Below are positions 36,615 through 45,712 of a DNA stretch of 64,000 bases, one piece after another (within the stretch, counting starts at the first letter, position 1; each line of letters begins with the position of its first letter). The position numbers were made by a program, and so were the translations under genes. The notes under the pieces were generated by a model, which was given only the letters and a program-made list of their open reading frames with translations, ran no database searches and was not told the origin of the DNA. The DNA comes from Rhizobium sp. NXC14 (GTDB lineage Bacteria; Pseudomonadota; Alphaproteobacteria; Rhizobiales; Rhizobiaceae): NCBI RefSeq assembly GCF_002117485.1, contig NZ_CP021033.1, positions 310,001-374,000 of the forward strand, in the 5' to 3' direction.

Positions 36615-37772
36615 TTATTCCATTATAACGTGCGGCACGAAACGGGATAGATTGGCCGTTATGCGCGAGCGGTCTTCGCGAACGGCAAGACCGCAGGCGC
36701 GATCACCGGCAACCCAGCTGCCGAGCACAGCAAAGCCGTTATCGCTTTCGAAAAGCGGGGCATAGGCCTGGATGACAAAACCTTCGTCGCCGTAATCGCC
36801 CGGTGCGGAAAACGCTTCCCGCCCATCTCGAAAAATCGTGACGTTTTCGCCCTCGCGCGACAACAATGGTTTGCGCACGTAGTCGGTCAAGGCCGAAGCC
36901 GCCGGGTCGTCGGTGAAATAACTCGGCAACAGGTTGGGGTGATGGGGGTGGCGCTGCCACAGCAGCGGCAGAAGCCCCTTGTTGGAGAGCACAGCCTTCC
37001 AGGCCGGCTCGACGAAAACATCGCCCGAGCGGGCAAGTTCGCGAGCGAAAGGCTCGCGCAGCATGAATTCCCATGGGTATAGCTTGAAGCAGCGGTCGAT
37101 CACCCGATCCTTGAGGTCGGTGTAGCGGCCCTGCGCATCGATGCCGATCTCCCGAATGTCCAGCAGTTCGACGCGATGGCCGGCCTGCACCGCACAGTCC
37201 ATGAGGTAGACCGTCGTGCCGCGATCCTCCTCATTGTCGGTTATCGCGGCGAAATGGAAGATCGGCTCCTTGGGAAATTGATCGAACGCCTCGACAAGAC
37301 TTTCCTGCAGGAAATTATACTGGTCCGCATCTTTGGGCAGAACACCCAAAGCGATCTGATCGGTCAGCCAGTTGAACTGGAAATAGGCCGTCTCGAACAC
37401 TGAAGTCGGGGTGTCGGCATTGTATTCGAGCAACTTGGCCGGGCCATTGCCATCATAAGCAAGATCGAAACGGCCATAAAGGTGCCGGTCGCGGCGCTGC
37501 CAGGACCGCTGCACCACATCGCGCAGGTCTTCCGGAATGGCCAACCTGTCGAGCGCCTCTTCACTGCCGACGATCTCGCCGACCAGATCCATGCACATAT
37601 CATGCAGTTCCTGGCTCGGCTCCTCGATCTGCTTCTCGATCTCCTCGAGCGTGAACGTATAGGCAGCATCGTCGAGCCAGTAAGGCTCGCCATACATGAC
37701 GTGAAACCCGAAACCCACGGCCTGCGCCTTGTCACGCCAGTCAGGACGCGCCGGAAGGGTGATGCGCTTCAT
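36615..37772 (-). CDS. Glutathionylspermidine synthase-like ATP-grasp ligase (YjfC type)
   Basis: 385 aa from the ATG at 37772. It has the C-terminal synthetase fold of glutathionylspermidine synthase, with the ATP-grasp signatures YGRFDLAYDGNGPAKLLEYNADTPTS (substrate/ATP loop, near 110) and MLREPFARELARSGDVFVEPAWKAVLSNKGLLPLLW near 250. The amidase half of the E. coli enzyme is absent. It is the last gene of a membrane-stress-type cluster equivalent to yjfC; family work predicts peptide-bond formation on a protein or peptide target rather than on spermidine. Confidence 0.88.
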   Translation of the reverse strand: MKRITLPARPDWRDKAQAVGFGFHVMYGEPYWLDDAAYTFTLEEIEKQIEEPSQELHDMCMDLVGEIVGSEEALDRLAIPEDLRDVVQRSWQRRDRHLYGRFDLAYDGNGPAKLLEYNADTPTSVFETAYFQFNWLTDQIALGVLPKDADQYNFLQESLVEAFDQFPKEPIFHFAAITDNEEDRGTTVYLMDCAVQAGHRVELLDIREIGIDAQGRYTDLKDRVIDRCFKLYPWEFMLREPFARELARSGDVFVEPAWKAVLSNKGLLPLLWQRHPHHPNLLPSYFTDDPAASALTDYVRKPLLSREGENVTIFRDGREAFSAPGDYGDEGFVIQAYAPLFESDNGFAVLGSWVAGDRACGLAVREDRSRITANLSRFVPHVIME

Positions 37773-37773
37773 G

Positions 37774-38379
37774 TCAGCCGCCGAAACTGAAGGACGAACG
37801 GCCGCCGAAGCCTTGCCGGGCAACGGTGCGGGTATTGACGTTGACAGGCTTGACAGTCTGGCGCGAGGGCGCCGTCACGCTGTCGATGCGCGTGCCGCCC
37901 GAGCGAACGGTGGTTGTGACCGTCTGCCCCGAGCGGTTGCGATAGATCGGCGTCGAGCCGTAATAGTAGCCGATCTCTTCTTGGCGCCGGCGATAATCGT
38001 AATAGTCGCCAATGTTGTTGAGTGCCGAAGACAGCACGTAGCCGGCCATGAACGGCACGAAGAAGTTTCCGCCTCCACCGGTATTGTTGTTAGGGACAGC
38101 GTTCGACGGCTGTTCCGTGCATTGGCCGGTCCCGTATTCTGCCTCGCAGGCGGCCATGCCGTTGAAACGCGGCGCGGTGGCGAGATGGGCACGCATCGCA
38201 TCCTGATAGCTGGCCTGGCAGACCTGCCGATCCATGCCCGCCGCCACGCATTGGTCGACGGAGGTGAACATTATATCCGAAGGAGCCTCCTCGCCGCAGC
38301 CGGACAGCGCCAGGGTCGAGGCAGCGATGGTGCCAAGGGCCAGGAAAGGTCGCCTGTGCCCGCTCATGCGTCTGCGCAT
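37774..38379 (-). CDS. DUF1190 (YgiB/YjfM-like) lipoprotein
   Basis: 201 aa. The N-terminus has a basic region, a hydrophobic core and the lipobox LSGC with Cys28, so the protein should be lipidated. Mature part: a small Cys-containing domain (SVDQCVAAGMDRQVCQASYQDAM, plus MAACEAEYGTGQC) and a Gly/Asn/Tyr/Arg-rich tail ending in SSFSFGG. It is separated by one base from the ligase gene; the pair DUF1190-ligase is also seen as ygiB-ygiC in E. coli. Start at 38379 follows GGGAGGGAAAG. Confidence 0.87.
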   Translation of the reverse strand: MRRRMSGHRRPFLALGTIAASTLALSGCGEEAPSDIMFTSVDQCVAAGMDRQVCQASYQDAMRAHLATAPRFNGMAACEAEYGTGQCTEQPSNAVPNNNTGGGGNFFVPFMAGYVLSSALNNIGDYYDYRRRQEEIGYYYGSTPIYRNRSGQTVTTTVRSGGTRIDSVTAPSRQTVKPVNVNTRTVARQGFGGRSSFSFGG

Positions 38380-38390
38380 CTTTCCCTCCC

Positions 38391-38792
38391 TCAATAGGTC
38401 ATGCAGGCAGCGTTGAGAATACCGACGACGAGCGCAATTCCGCCCCCCCATATTCCCGCAGCGATTTCACCGGCAGTGATCTTTTCATGCAGGTCTTTCA
38501 TGGTGAAGTTCGCGATGTAGAAAGCGAGGATCTGCGCCAGAGTGCCTATGACAGCCCATATGACGTAATCGACGACGCTGACGGAGTTGGCTGCGGCCGA
38601 AGCCAGAGGCAGGCTGAAGCCGACAAGCGCGCCCAGGAACGCAGTCACGGCGGCAAGATTGCCCGCCCGGATCAATTGGACCTCCTGTTGCGGCGTCAAC
38701 CAGGTGTAGATCACCGCGAAAACGCCGTAGGCGGCGAGCCCGATGGCGAAATAACCAAGGAAAGCAGGCAGGCCCGCCACGTAGTCGAGCAT
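38391..38792 (-). CDS. DUF350 membrane protein (YjfL type)
   Basis: 133 aa with four membrane spans and a short polar linker (MKDLHEKITAGEIAAG) typical of DUF350. Function is not known; the family co-occurs with PspA homologues and DUF2491 proteins. It lies 11 bases upstream of the lipoprotein gene. Confidence 0.88.
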   Translation of the reverse strand: MLDYVAGLPAFLGYFAIGLAAYGVFAVIYTWLTPQQEVQLIRAGNLAAVTAFLGALVGFSLPLASAAANSVSVVDYVIWAVIGTLAQILAFYIANFTMKDLHEKITAGEIAAGIWGGGIALVVGILNAACMTY

Positions 38793-38825
38793 CGAAAATG
38801 TCCTCCGTTGAAATTGATAGGTCTC

Positions 38826-39485
38826 TCAGACGCGACGAACGTCGGCCGGAGCCAATCCATAACCGATCAGAAATTCTACCGAGCTGCCCGCCTGGGCCTG
38901 TCCGAAATCGAGGTCGCGCTCGACATTGATCAGAAGCATTTCGCGCGTCGAGCCAAGCGGGCGGTAGTACAGCATGCAGGTCTGATGGATGGAGTGCTGC
39001 GTTTCACCATCGCTGACCTTTTCGACAAATTCCACCAATTGCGCCCGCTCCGGGCCGTCGCCCCAGAACCGGTTATAGAGGATCCCGTCAGCATCATAGG
39101 ATGGCTGGCCGATCAGGCCGCCCGGCCCGGTCCAGCGGTTCCATTCGCTCTGGCCGGCGGGCACGACGCTGTCCCAAGGGTGATAAAAGCTGATGTCGTC
39201 GATCGCCTCACCCGGCTTACCCGACGCGGACATCACCTGAATCATCCGGTTCTCTTCATCGTAGTAGCGCGACAGAACGGTCGAGGCGTCGAGCGAAACC
39301 TCACCGTAGCCGGCAATGATGAACGGCCCGCTTCGCGGCAGCGGCATGGCCGGCTCGCCGGCCAAAGCATCGGCTTCGAGCGAGAGGAAATCAATCTCGA
39401 GCGCCCCGCCGATGGCCGCGCTCAAGGGGCCGAGCTCTTCAGGCAAAGCCCCCTCGTTCTTGTTTCCGCCGAACCAGCCGATCAT
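38826..39485 (-). CDS. DUF2491 protein (YjfK type)
   Basis: 219 aa from the ATG at 39485, which overlaps the stop of the channel gene by 4 bases (ATGA). It is soluble, without signal peptide, and has the conserved middle SFYHPWDSVVPAGQSEWNRWTGPGGLIG. The role is unknown; in E. coli yjfK sits in the same set with the PspA-like yjfJ. Confidence 0.87.
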   Translation of the reverse strand: MIGWFGGNKNEGALPEELGPLSAAIGGALEIDFLSLEADALAGEPAMPLPRSGPFIIAGYGEVSLDASTVLSRYYDEENRMIQVMSASGKPGEAIDDISFYHPWDSVVPAGQSEWNRWTGPGGLIGQPSYDADGILYNRFWGDGPERAQLVEFVEKVSDGETQHSIHQTCMLYYRPLGSTREMLLINVERDLDFGQAQAGSSVEFLIGYGLAPADVRRV

Positions 39486-40537
39486 GTCACGTCTCCCATT
39501 CGAGCCCAGGCGATGGCAGCGGGATCTAGCCGAATTTCGCTGATGTAGTAAAGCGTCTCGCCGCCCCGCATCAGCGTCTCGTCCCGGCAATTAAGGTCGG
39601 TTACGCCTTGGCTCAGCATGCCGACGAGCGTCACATGATGCCGACGCTTGAGGCCTAAAAACACGTCGCCATAGGAGAGCGGCGTCTGCAAGGCCGGCAC
39701 CGCCAGCGAAAAGGCCGTGTCGGTGGAGGCGGCGGACAACAGCCGCGCGGCGATTTCCGAAGAACCCGGATCACGTGCGGAACGCGACAGAAGCTCCTCG
39801 GCAAGCGAACCCACCGCCTCGACACGCGGCCGACGCTGCTTGACCATCTGTGCTGTGCGATCGTCGGCAAAATAGGCGACGATATGGGCATTGGGCGCAT
39901 GATCTTCGGCAATCAGCACCGCGGCCAGCGTTTCGTCGTCATTTGCGCCGCGGGCGATGACTGCCCGCGCCTGGGCCACTCCGGCCCGCAGCAAAGCGTC
40001 GGCATCGGCAAGCCGTTCCGTGCGGACGTAGTCGGCATAATTGCTGGCGGGATTTTCCGGCAGGTCCTTGGCGACCAGAACCGTCATCGGCTCGTTGGCA
40101 TGCCGTTCGGAGTGCAGCAGCCGCAACGTCTGGTATGTCTGGCCGTCTTGCCAACCCAAAACGATAATATGACCGGTGCGTTCGCTGTAGTCACCCAATC
40201 CGCGCATGCGATTTCTCCAGATCCTACCGATCGCTGTCAACAACTTGCCAAGAACAGCGGTAAAGATGGCAATGCCGCCAGGAAGAACCACCAGGACGGT
40301 AACGACCCGGCCGAGGCCCGATTTTGGGGAAAGATCGCCATAACCGACAGTCGTTGCCGTAACCATGTAATAGTAAAGAAAGTCGACCGGATTGCCGACG
40401 AGATCCCCTTCGCCGGCCAGTCTAAAGAGCAGATAAGAAATAATCAGATGCACAACGAGGATAACAAGAAGGGCTGACCACGCCAATTCGCCAAGCGACA
40501 GATATACACGCCGCAGTAATGAAGCGATAAATGGCAA
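39482..40537 (-). CDS. Two-TM potassium channel with RCK/TrkA-N domain
   Basis: 351 aa. Span 1 at about residues 18-40, the selectivity filter TTVGYGD at 62-68 and span 2 at about 74-98 form a K+ channel pore. Residues about 120-250 make a Rossmann RCK domain (HIIVLGWQDG), then an extra C-terminal domain. Start is a TTG at 40537 with GGGGGCG ahead. It heads the minus-strand part of the PspA-linked cluster, hinting at ion-gradient control during membrane stress. Confidence 0.9.
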   Translation of the reverse strand: MPFIASLLRRVYLSLGELAWSALLVILVVHLIISYLLFRLAGEGDLVGNPVDFLYYYMVTATTVGYGDLSPKSGLGRVVTVLVVLPGGIAIFTAVLGKLLTAIGRIWRNRMRGLGDYSERTGHIIVLGWQDGQTYQTLRLLHSERHANEPMTVLVAKDLPENPASNYADYVRTERLADADALLRAGVAQARAVIARGANDDETLAAVLIAEDHAPNAHIVAYFADDRTAQMVKQRRPRVEAVGSLAEELLSRSARDPGSSEIAARLLSAASTDTAFSLAVPALQTPLSYGDVFLGLKRRHHVTLVGMLSQGVTDLNCRDETLMRGGETLYYISEIRLDPAAIAWARMGDVT

Positions 40538-40653
40538 GCGATTCGCCCCCTTTGCTGACCCCTACCCTACCGAAATTAATTTCGCGCGCCAGACCTTTAA
40601 GTTGTAAACTGATTACCCAGATATTTGCGACGCTCTAACCGATGGAGGACTTT

Positions 40654-41088
40654 TTGGAGACCTGGAGCCTTACCACTTTAACGCGCCTGTTTGCGGCCGA
40701 CCCGGAAGCGCTCGGCGATGTGGATGTGGCCGTGCCCGAACATGGGGACGTCATCTGCGTAACTCTCAAGGAGAGAGGCGATCTCGACGTCTTCGTCGCG
40801 GTGAGCGGCGAGCGCGATATTCTTGTCAGCGTTGTCCTGGTGCCATGCAAGGAGGTGCCGAAGCGGGAGGCCTTCGAGCGGATGGTTCTCAAGACCCACA
40901 AGTTCGTGCCGCTGTCGAGCTTCGGCATCACCACGATTGACGGTGAGGAATGGTATGAATTGTTCGGCTCGCTGTCGGCACGCTCGTCGGCCGAGACCGT
41001 GGTCGAGGAAGTCGCCATTCTGGCTGCCAATGCGGTCGACGCGGCACACATGATTGAAGAATGGAAAAGCGGGGAGATCGCAGCGTGA
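40654..41088 (+). CDS. DUF2170 protein (YjfI type)
   Basis: 144 aa using the TTG at 40654, which has GGAGG five bases before it; the ATG at 40642 is inside that ribosome site. The resulting start METWSLTTLTRLF fits the family pattern. The protein is acidic, mixed alpha/beta and cytoplasmic. It overlaps the PspA-like gene by 4 bases (GTGA) and so is co-translated. Function unknown beyond its link to PspA homologues. Confidence 0.85.
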   Translation: METWSLTTLTRLFAADPEALGDVDVAVPEHGDVICVTLKERGDLDVFVAVSGERDILVSVVLVPCKEVPKREAFERMVLKTHKFVPLSSFGITTIDGEEWYELFGSLSARSSAETVVEEVAILAANAVDAAHMIEEWKSGEIAA

Positions 41089-41822
41089 GCACCTGGGGAA
41101 AGATTTTCACCGCCATTCGCGGCGGCATTAACGAGGCAGCGGAAGCGGCCGCCGATAGCCAGTCGATGCGCATTCTCGACCAGGAAATCCGCGATGCCGA
41201 ACAGTCGCTGCGGCGGGCGCGATCCGATTTGGCCGGCATCATGGCGTCGAACAAGAGCGTCATGCGCCGGCTTGAAGAAAACCGCGCGAAGGAAGCCAAG
41301 GACACCGACAGCGCCCGCGCGGCGATCTCTGCGGGCCGCGCGGATCTGGCGCAGGGTCTCGCTCAGCGCATTGCCAACATTCGCGCCGAAACGCAGCGAG
41401 ACCAGGAAGAGCTCGATCGGCTGCTGCCCCGCCAGCAGCAGATGCTGCGCACGATTCAGGAAACCGAATCGCGCATTGCCCAGATGAAACGCGAGGTGGA
41501 GAATGTCAAAGCCAACGAGTCGCTGCTGCGCGCTCAGTCGGCGATTGCCCATAACCAGTCGGGCATCAATACCCGTCTCGGCAGCGCCGTCCAAAGTCTC
41601 GAACGCATCAAAAAGCGCCAGGAAATGACGGCCGGGCGCATTGAGGCCGGCGCGGAACTGGCCGCGCTGGAAAACGGCAGCGATCTCGATCGTCAGCTGC
41701 GCGAGGCCGGCATTGGCGGTTCAAGTGAATCGGCCGACGACATTCTTGCACAGCTGATGGCACCAAAGCACTCGGCCGAGCCCGTCTTGCTCCCCCCGCC
41801 CCCCGGCGACAAGGACCGATAA
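41085..41822 (+). CDS. PspA/IM30-family protein (YjfJ type)
   Basis: 245 aa, GTG start within the stop codon of the previous gene. Nearly all of it is long helix with heptads (EIRDAEQSLRRARSDLAGIM through ETESRIAQMKREVENVKANE), as in PspA/Vipp1/IM30, which polymerise on damaged membranes. Residues after 200 are a low-complexity tail ending in VLLPPPPGDKDR. It is the core of a divergent cluster with the channel, DUF2491, DUF350, lipoprotein and ligase genes. No PspF regulator or PspBC is present. Confidence 0.9.
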   Translation: MSTWGKIFTAIRGGINEAAEAAADSQSMRILDQEIRDAEQSLRRARSDLAGIMASNKSVMRRLEENRAKEAKDTDSARAAISAGRADLAQGLAQRIANIRAETQRDQEELDRLLPRQQQMLRTIQETESRIAQMKREVENVKANESLLRAQSAIAHNQSGINTRLGSAVQSLERIKKRQEMTAGRIEAGAELAALENGSDLDRQLREAGIGGSSESADDILAQLMAPKHSAEPVLLPPPPGDKDR

Positions 41823-41956
41823 TATCCGGAGCCGCGGCCCTGTCGGCGGATTTATTCCTGAAGACGGAGGCCGCACGCGGAAAGTCACCACGCTGTCCCA
41901 GGAACGTCCGGATCTCAGATCCGGGCACTCCCTCTGCCCGATCGAGCTTGTTCACA

Positions 41957-41982
41957 GCGACCAGCTCGGCCTAGCTGGTCGC
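41957..41982. terminator. Stem-loop in the convergent gap after the PspA-like gene
   Basis: GCGACCAGCT (41957-41966) pairs perfectly with AGCTGGTCGC (41973-41982) over a 6-base loop. It lies between the PspA-like gene and the convergent amino acid ABC operon, without a T-run. Confidence 0.45.
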
Positions 41983-42064
41983 AGGCTGGGCCATCGGACT
42001 GTTCCTGCGACACTCGATCAGGCCATTCATGCGCCAGCATGTGGCGAAATCCCACTGCATAAAC

Positions 42065-42790
42065 TTAGCTGACTCCGAGGAACTGCTTTAACTCGGCAGT
42101 CTGCGGATTGGCGAAGACGTCCTCCGGCCGGCCTGCTTCATGGACTCGGCCCTGATGCATAAAGACGACGCGGCTGCAGACGTCGCGGGCGAACCGCATC
42201 TCGTGCGTGACCATCAGCAGCGTCATTCCCTCGGCGGCAAGTTCGCGCACGACGGCCAGAACTTCGGCGACCAGTTCCGGATCGAGCGCCGAGGTGATCT
42301 CATCGCAAAGAAGGGCGGTCGGCTGCATGGCGAGCGCGCGGGCGATGGCGACGCGCTGCTGTTGTCCGCCCGAGAGCTCGTCAGGATAGGCGTCGAACCT
42401 GTGACCCAGCCCCACACGCTCCAGCATCTTGCGGGCGTTGGCCTCGGCTTCGGCCTTGGGTGTCTTTTTGACCACCGCCTGCGACAGCACGACGTTGCCG
42501 CCGGCAGTCAGATGCGGGAAGAGATTGAATTGCTGAAAGATCATGCCGACCTTCAGGCGCAGCGCCTTTAAATGGACTTCGTCATCGATGAGCTGTGCGC
42601 CGGCCACTGAGATGGAACCGCTGGTAATGGTCTCAAGACCATTGATGCAGCGAAGCAGGGTCGATTTGCCGGAACCGCTCTTGCCGATAATGGCAATGAC
42701 CTCGCCAGGTTCGACATTCAGGTTAATGCCTTTCAGCACCTCGTTGGATCCGTAGCTCTTGCGGACGTCAGTGATTTCGATGAGCGACAT
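42065..42790 (-). CDS. Polar amino acid ABC transporter ATP-binding protein
   Basis: 241 aa from the ATG at 42790 ([14 protein letters not shown]). Walker [10 protein letters not shown] near residue 36, [14 protein letters not shown] near 137 and Walker [14 protein letters not shown] near 157 are typical of GlnQ/HisP-type ATPases. It overlaps the upstream permease gene by 23 bases. It serves the two permeases encoded upstream. Confidence 0.93.
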   Translation of the reverse strand: MSLIEITDVRKSYGSNEVLKGINLNVEPGEVIAIIGKSGSGKSTLLRCINGLETITSGSISVAGAQLIDDEVHLKALRLKVGMIFQQFNLFPHLTAGGNVVLSQAVVKKTPKAEAEANARKMLERVGLGHRFDAYPDELSGGQQQRVAIARALAMQPTALLCDEITSALDPELVAEVLAVVRELAAEGMTLLMVTHEMRFARDVCSRVVFMHQGRVHEAGRPEDVFANPQTAELKQFLGVS

Positions 42791-43427
42791 TGAGCTTCCT
42801 CTCCAGGATCTGGCTGCTTTTCGACAAGGGCCAGCAAAGGGCGAAATAGATGAGCGCGACGAGCCCATAGACGGTGAAGGGCTGGAAGGTGGCGTTGGTG
42901 ACCACGGTGCCGGCCTTCGACAATTCGACGAAACCGATGATCGAGGTCAGCGCCGTGCCCTTGATGATCTGAACGGAGAAACCGACGGTCGGCGGTATGG
43001 CGATCCTCAGCGCCTGCGGAAGGATGACGTAGCGCATCTGCTGCAGACGCCCCATGCCGAGGCTGGCGGAGGCTTCCCATTGCCCCTTCGCAACCGCTTC
43101 GACGCAGCCTCGCCAGATCTCGGTGAGAAAGGCGGCGCTCCATAGGATCAGCGCCAGTCCTGCCGCCAGCCAGGCCGGGACGTCTATTCCGAAGAGCCCG
43201 AGACCGAAAAAGGCGATGAAGAGTTGCATCAGCAGCGGCGTACCCTGGAAGAGCTCGATATAATATTTCGCAAATGCCCGACCGGCCTTGCGCCTGCTGA
43301 TGCGTAGGAATAGCAGGCCGAGGCCGACCACGCTGCCGCCGATGAACGAGACGAGCGATAGAAGAATGGTCCAGCGAGTGGCGAGCAGCAGGTTGCGCAG
43401 GATGTCCCAAAGCGTGAAGGTGATCAT
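42768..43427 (-). CDS. Polar amino acid ABC transporter permease
   Basis: 219 aa, about five spans, HisM/GlnP type with the docking loop ASLGMGRLQQMRYVILPQALRIAIP. It overlaps the preceding permease gene by 4 bases (ATGA). The two permeases should form a heterodimer. Confidence 0.92.
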   Translation of the reverse strand: MITFTLWDILRNLLLATRWTILLSLVSFIGGSVVGLGLLFLRISRRKAGRAFAKYYIELFQGTPLLMQLFIAFFGLGLFGIDVPAWLAAGLALILWSAAFLTEIWRGCVEAVAKGQWEASASLGMGRLQQMRYVILPQALRIAIPPTVGFSVQIIKGTALTSIIGFVELSKAGTVVTNATFQPFTVYGLVALIYFALCWPLSKSSQILERKLNVAHRNH

Positions 43428-44095
43428 CGCACTGCTCTCCTCGGGAAGATGAACCAGCCAACCAGGCCCAGCACCTGCCGGAGCAGGATTGCCAGCGCGA
43501 GATAGATTGATGTCGAGACGATGTAAGCCTCGAAGGCTCGGAAGGTTCGCGATTGGATGAAATTCGCGGCGAAAGTCAGATCCTCGGCGGCGATCTGCGA
43601 TACGACCGCTGAGCCGAGCATTACGATGACCACTTGCGACGACAGTGCCGGCCAGATGCGCTGCAGCGACGGCACGAGCACGACATGGCGGAAGGTCTCG
43701 AAGCGCGTCATGGCGAGGCTCTCGCCCGCCTCGAACTGGCCTTTCGGCGTTGCTTGGATGCCCGCGCGAATGATCTCGCAGCTATAGGCGCCGAGGTTGA
43801 CGACCATTGCGAGATTAGCGGCCGTCAATTCGGAGAGCTGGAGGCCGAGCGATGGCAGACCGAAAAAGATGAAGAAAAGCTGGATCAGGAATGGAGTGTT
43901 GCGGATCAGTTCGACATAGGCCGCGACGACCGGCTTCAGCCAGACCGGGCCGAGCGCCCGCACCCAGGCGCAGACGATGCCGAGCGAAATGCCGAGCACA
44001 CCGCCAATCGCGATAAGCTCCAGGGTGATCAGTATGCCCTTAATGATCTGGGGGTAATATTCAAGCAGCCAGCCGAATTCGAAATGGTAACTCAA
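43424..44095 (-). CDS. Polar amino acid ABC transporter permease
   Basis: 223 aa, HisQ/GlnP type. The docking loop reads LAMTRFETFRHVVLVPSLQRIWP, and the segment ELIRNTPFLIQLFFIFFGLP is the classic permease signature after span 2. It comes 77 bases after the binding-protein gene, with a very strong stem-loop between them. Confidence 0.92.
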   Translation of the reverse strand: MSYHFEFGWLLEYYPQIIKGILITLELIAIGGVLGISLGIVCAWVRALGPVWLKPVVAAYVELIRNTPFLIQLFFIFFGLPSLGLQLSELTAANLAMVVNLGAYSCEIIRAGIQATPKGQFEAGESLAMTRFETFRHVVLVPSLQRIWPALSSQVVIVMLGSAVVSQIAAEDLTFAANFIQSRTFRAFEAYIVSTSIYLALAILLRQVLGLVGWFIFPRRAVR

Positions 44096-44121
44096 GGAAT
44101 GTCCCCTCTTGCGGTGACGGA

Positions 44122-44157
44122 GCGCATGTCATCCCGCGGAGGCGGGATGACATGCGC
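44122..44157 (-). promoter_or_regulatory. Strong 16-bp intercistronic stem-loop
   Basis: GCGCATGTCATCCCGC (44122-44137) and GCGGGATGACATGCGC (44142-44157) are perfect reverse complements with a 4-base loop. It lies between the binding-protein gene and the first permease gene. With no T-run on either side, it probably limits readthrough or shields the binding-protein mRNA from 3' decay. Confidence 0.7.
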
Positions 44158-44172
44158 GAGACCCGGATTTCC

Positions 44173-44958
44173 TTAAAGATCGGACGGCAGATCGGCGCCG
44201 AGCCACTTCTGCGAGATGGCATTCAAGCTGCCATCGGCTTTGGCGGCGGCGACGATGCCGTTCACCTTCTCCAGAAGCGCGGACTGTTCCTTGTTGAGAC
44301 CGATGTAGCAGGGCGAGTTCTTGATGAGGAACTTCAGCTCGGGGCGCTTGGGAGGATTTTTGGCGAGGATGGCAGCCGCCACGACATTGCCGGTGGCAAT
44401 GATGTCGACCTGGCCGGAGAGGAAGGCCGAGATGGTGCCGTTATTGTCCTCGTAACGCTTGATCGTTGCGTCGGCCGGCGCGATCTTCGTCAGCTCGAGA
44501 TCCTCCACGGCGCCGCGCGTGACGCCGATGCTCTTGCCCGCGAGATCCTCCGCCTTGGCGACCGAAAGATCGGCCGGCCCGAAGACGCCGTTGAAGAAGG
44601 GCGCGTAGGCGACCGAGAAATCGATCACCTTTTCGCGCTCCGGATTCTTGCCGAGGCTCGATATCACAAGATCGACCTTGTTCGTCTGTAGATAGGGGAC
44701 GCGGTTGGCGCTCGTAACCGGCACGAGCTCGGCTTTGACGCCCAGCTTTTCGGCAATGAGGTTGGCCATGTCGATATCGTAGCCCATCGGCGCCATATCG
44801 GTGCCGACGCTGCCGAAAGGTGGGAAATCCTGCGGGACTGCGACGCGCAGCGTACCGCGCGCCGTGATGTCGGCGAGAGCATCGGCGTGAGACGGCGAGG
44901 TGAAGCTGAAGGTCGCGGTCAGGGCTGCGATTGCGAAGAATATCCGTCTTGTCAGCAT
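44173..44958 (-). CDS. Polar amino acid ABC transporter substrate-binding protein
   Basis: 261 aa with a signal peptide ending at SHA (about residue 25). The family 3 pattern is clear: GTLRVAVPQDFPPFGSVGTDMAPMGYDIDMANLIAEKLG, then DLVISSLGKNPEREKVIDFS, which includes the ligand-binding Arg. It probably binds a small amino acid or opine-like compound. The gene starts 4 bases after the GntR gene. Confidence 0.92.
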   Translation of the reverse strand: MLTRRIFFAIAALTATFSFTSPSHADALADITARGTLRVAVPQDFPPFGSVGTDMAPMGYDIDMANLIAEKLGVKAELVPVTSANRVPYLQTNKVDLVISSLGKNPEREKVIDFSVAYAPFFNGVFGPADLSVAKAEDLAGKSIGVTRGAVEDLELTKIAPADATIKRYEDNNGTISAFLSGQVDIIATGNVVAAAILAKNPPKRPELKFLIKNSPCYIGLNKEQSALLEKVNGIVAAAKADGSLNAISQKWLGADLPSDL

Positions 44959-44962
44959 GTGT

Positions 44963-45712
44963 TCATTGCTCCTTTGAAGTTGTGGTTTTGGGGTCCGATT
45001 GCCGGGCGATGGAGGATGCGGCCTTTAGCGGAAGCGACAGGGAACTGCGCAGATCCGAAAGCGGATCTGGGCGCGCCGTCAGGTCGAGGCCCATTTCCAC
45101 CTCATCAAGATGTTGGACGGAGAGCTCCGCAGCTCTGACGAAATCACCTGTCTGCATGGCCTCGAAAATGCGGCAGTGACCGCCGTGAGACTGCGCCGCA
45201 TGAAATTCGGATTGATAGAGCATCGAAATGAGGATCGTCCTCGCGGTCAGGTCGCGCAGGATATCGACGATGATCGGGTTCCCGCTCAATTCCGCGATGC
45301 GGATATGGAAATCGCCCATCAAATAGGTCAGGCGCTGGCGGTCGCCAGCCGCCATGGCATTCCTCTCCTCATTCAGATGGGCGTCGAGAGCCTTGCGTCC
45401 CTCCTCCGTCAGCACTGCCATGCTGCGCAGCAATCCAGCTTCGACGACACGCCTCGCCTCATAGACGGCGATCGCATCCTCAGCGGAGGGCTCGACGACG
45501 AACCAGCCGCGCCGGGGGCTGACATGCACGATGCCGCGCGTCTCCAGACGCATCATCGCTTCACGGACGCGGGTTCGCGACACGCCGAAGAGCGCTGCCA
45601 GCTGATTTTCGCCAAGTCGAGTGCCCGGCCGGATCTTGGCAGAAAGGATCCCGGAGACGATCGTTGCCTCAATGGATTTCTGCGTGGTCTCGGATGTGTG
45701 GCTCTCTTGCAT
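44963..45712 (-). CDS. GntR-family regulator, FCD (FadR) subfamily
   Basis: 249 aa. The winged helix-turn-helix occupies about residues 10-75 (IRPGTRLGENQLAALFGVSRTRVREAMMRLETRGIV), and the all-helical FCD sensor about 80-215, with the metal-binding histidines likely in MGDFHIRIAEL and HGGHCRIFEAM. It heads the operon with the second amino acid importer and probably controls it. A palindrome over its start codon looks like its own operator. Confidence 0.92.
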   Translation of the reverse strand: MQESHTSETTQKSIEATIVSGILSAKIRPGTRLGENQLAALFGVSRTRVREAMMRLETRGIVHVSPRRGWFVVEPSAEDAIAVYEARRVVEAGLLRSMAVLTEEGRKALDAHLNEERNAMAAGDRQRLTYLMGDFHIRIAELSGNPIIVDILRDLTARTILISMLYQSEFHAAQSHGGHCRIFEAMQTGDFVRAAELSVQHLDEVEMGLDLTARPDPLSDLRSSLSLPLKAASSIARQSDPKTTTSKEQ

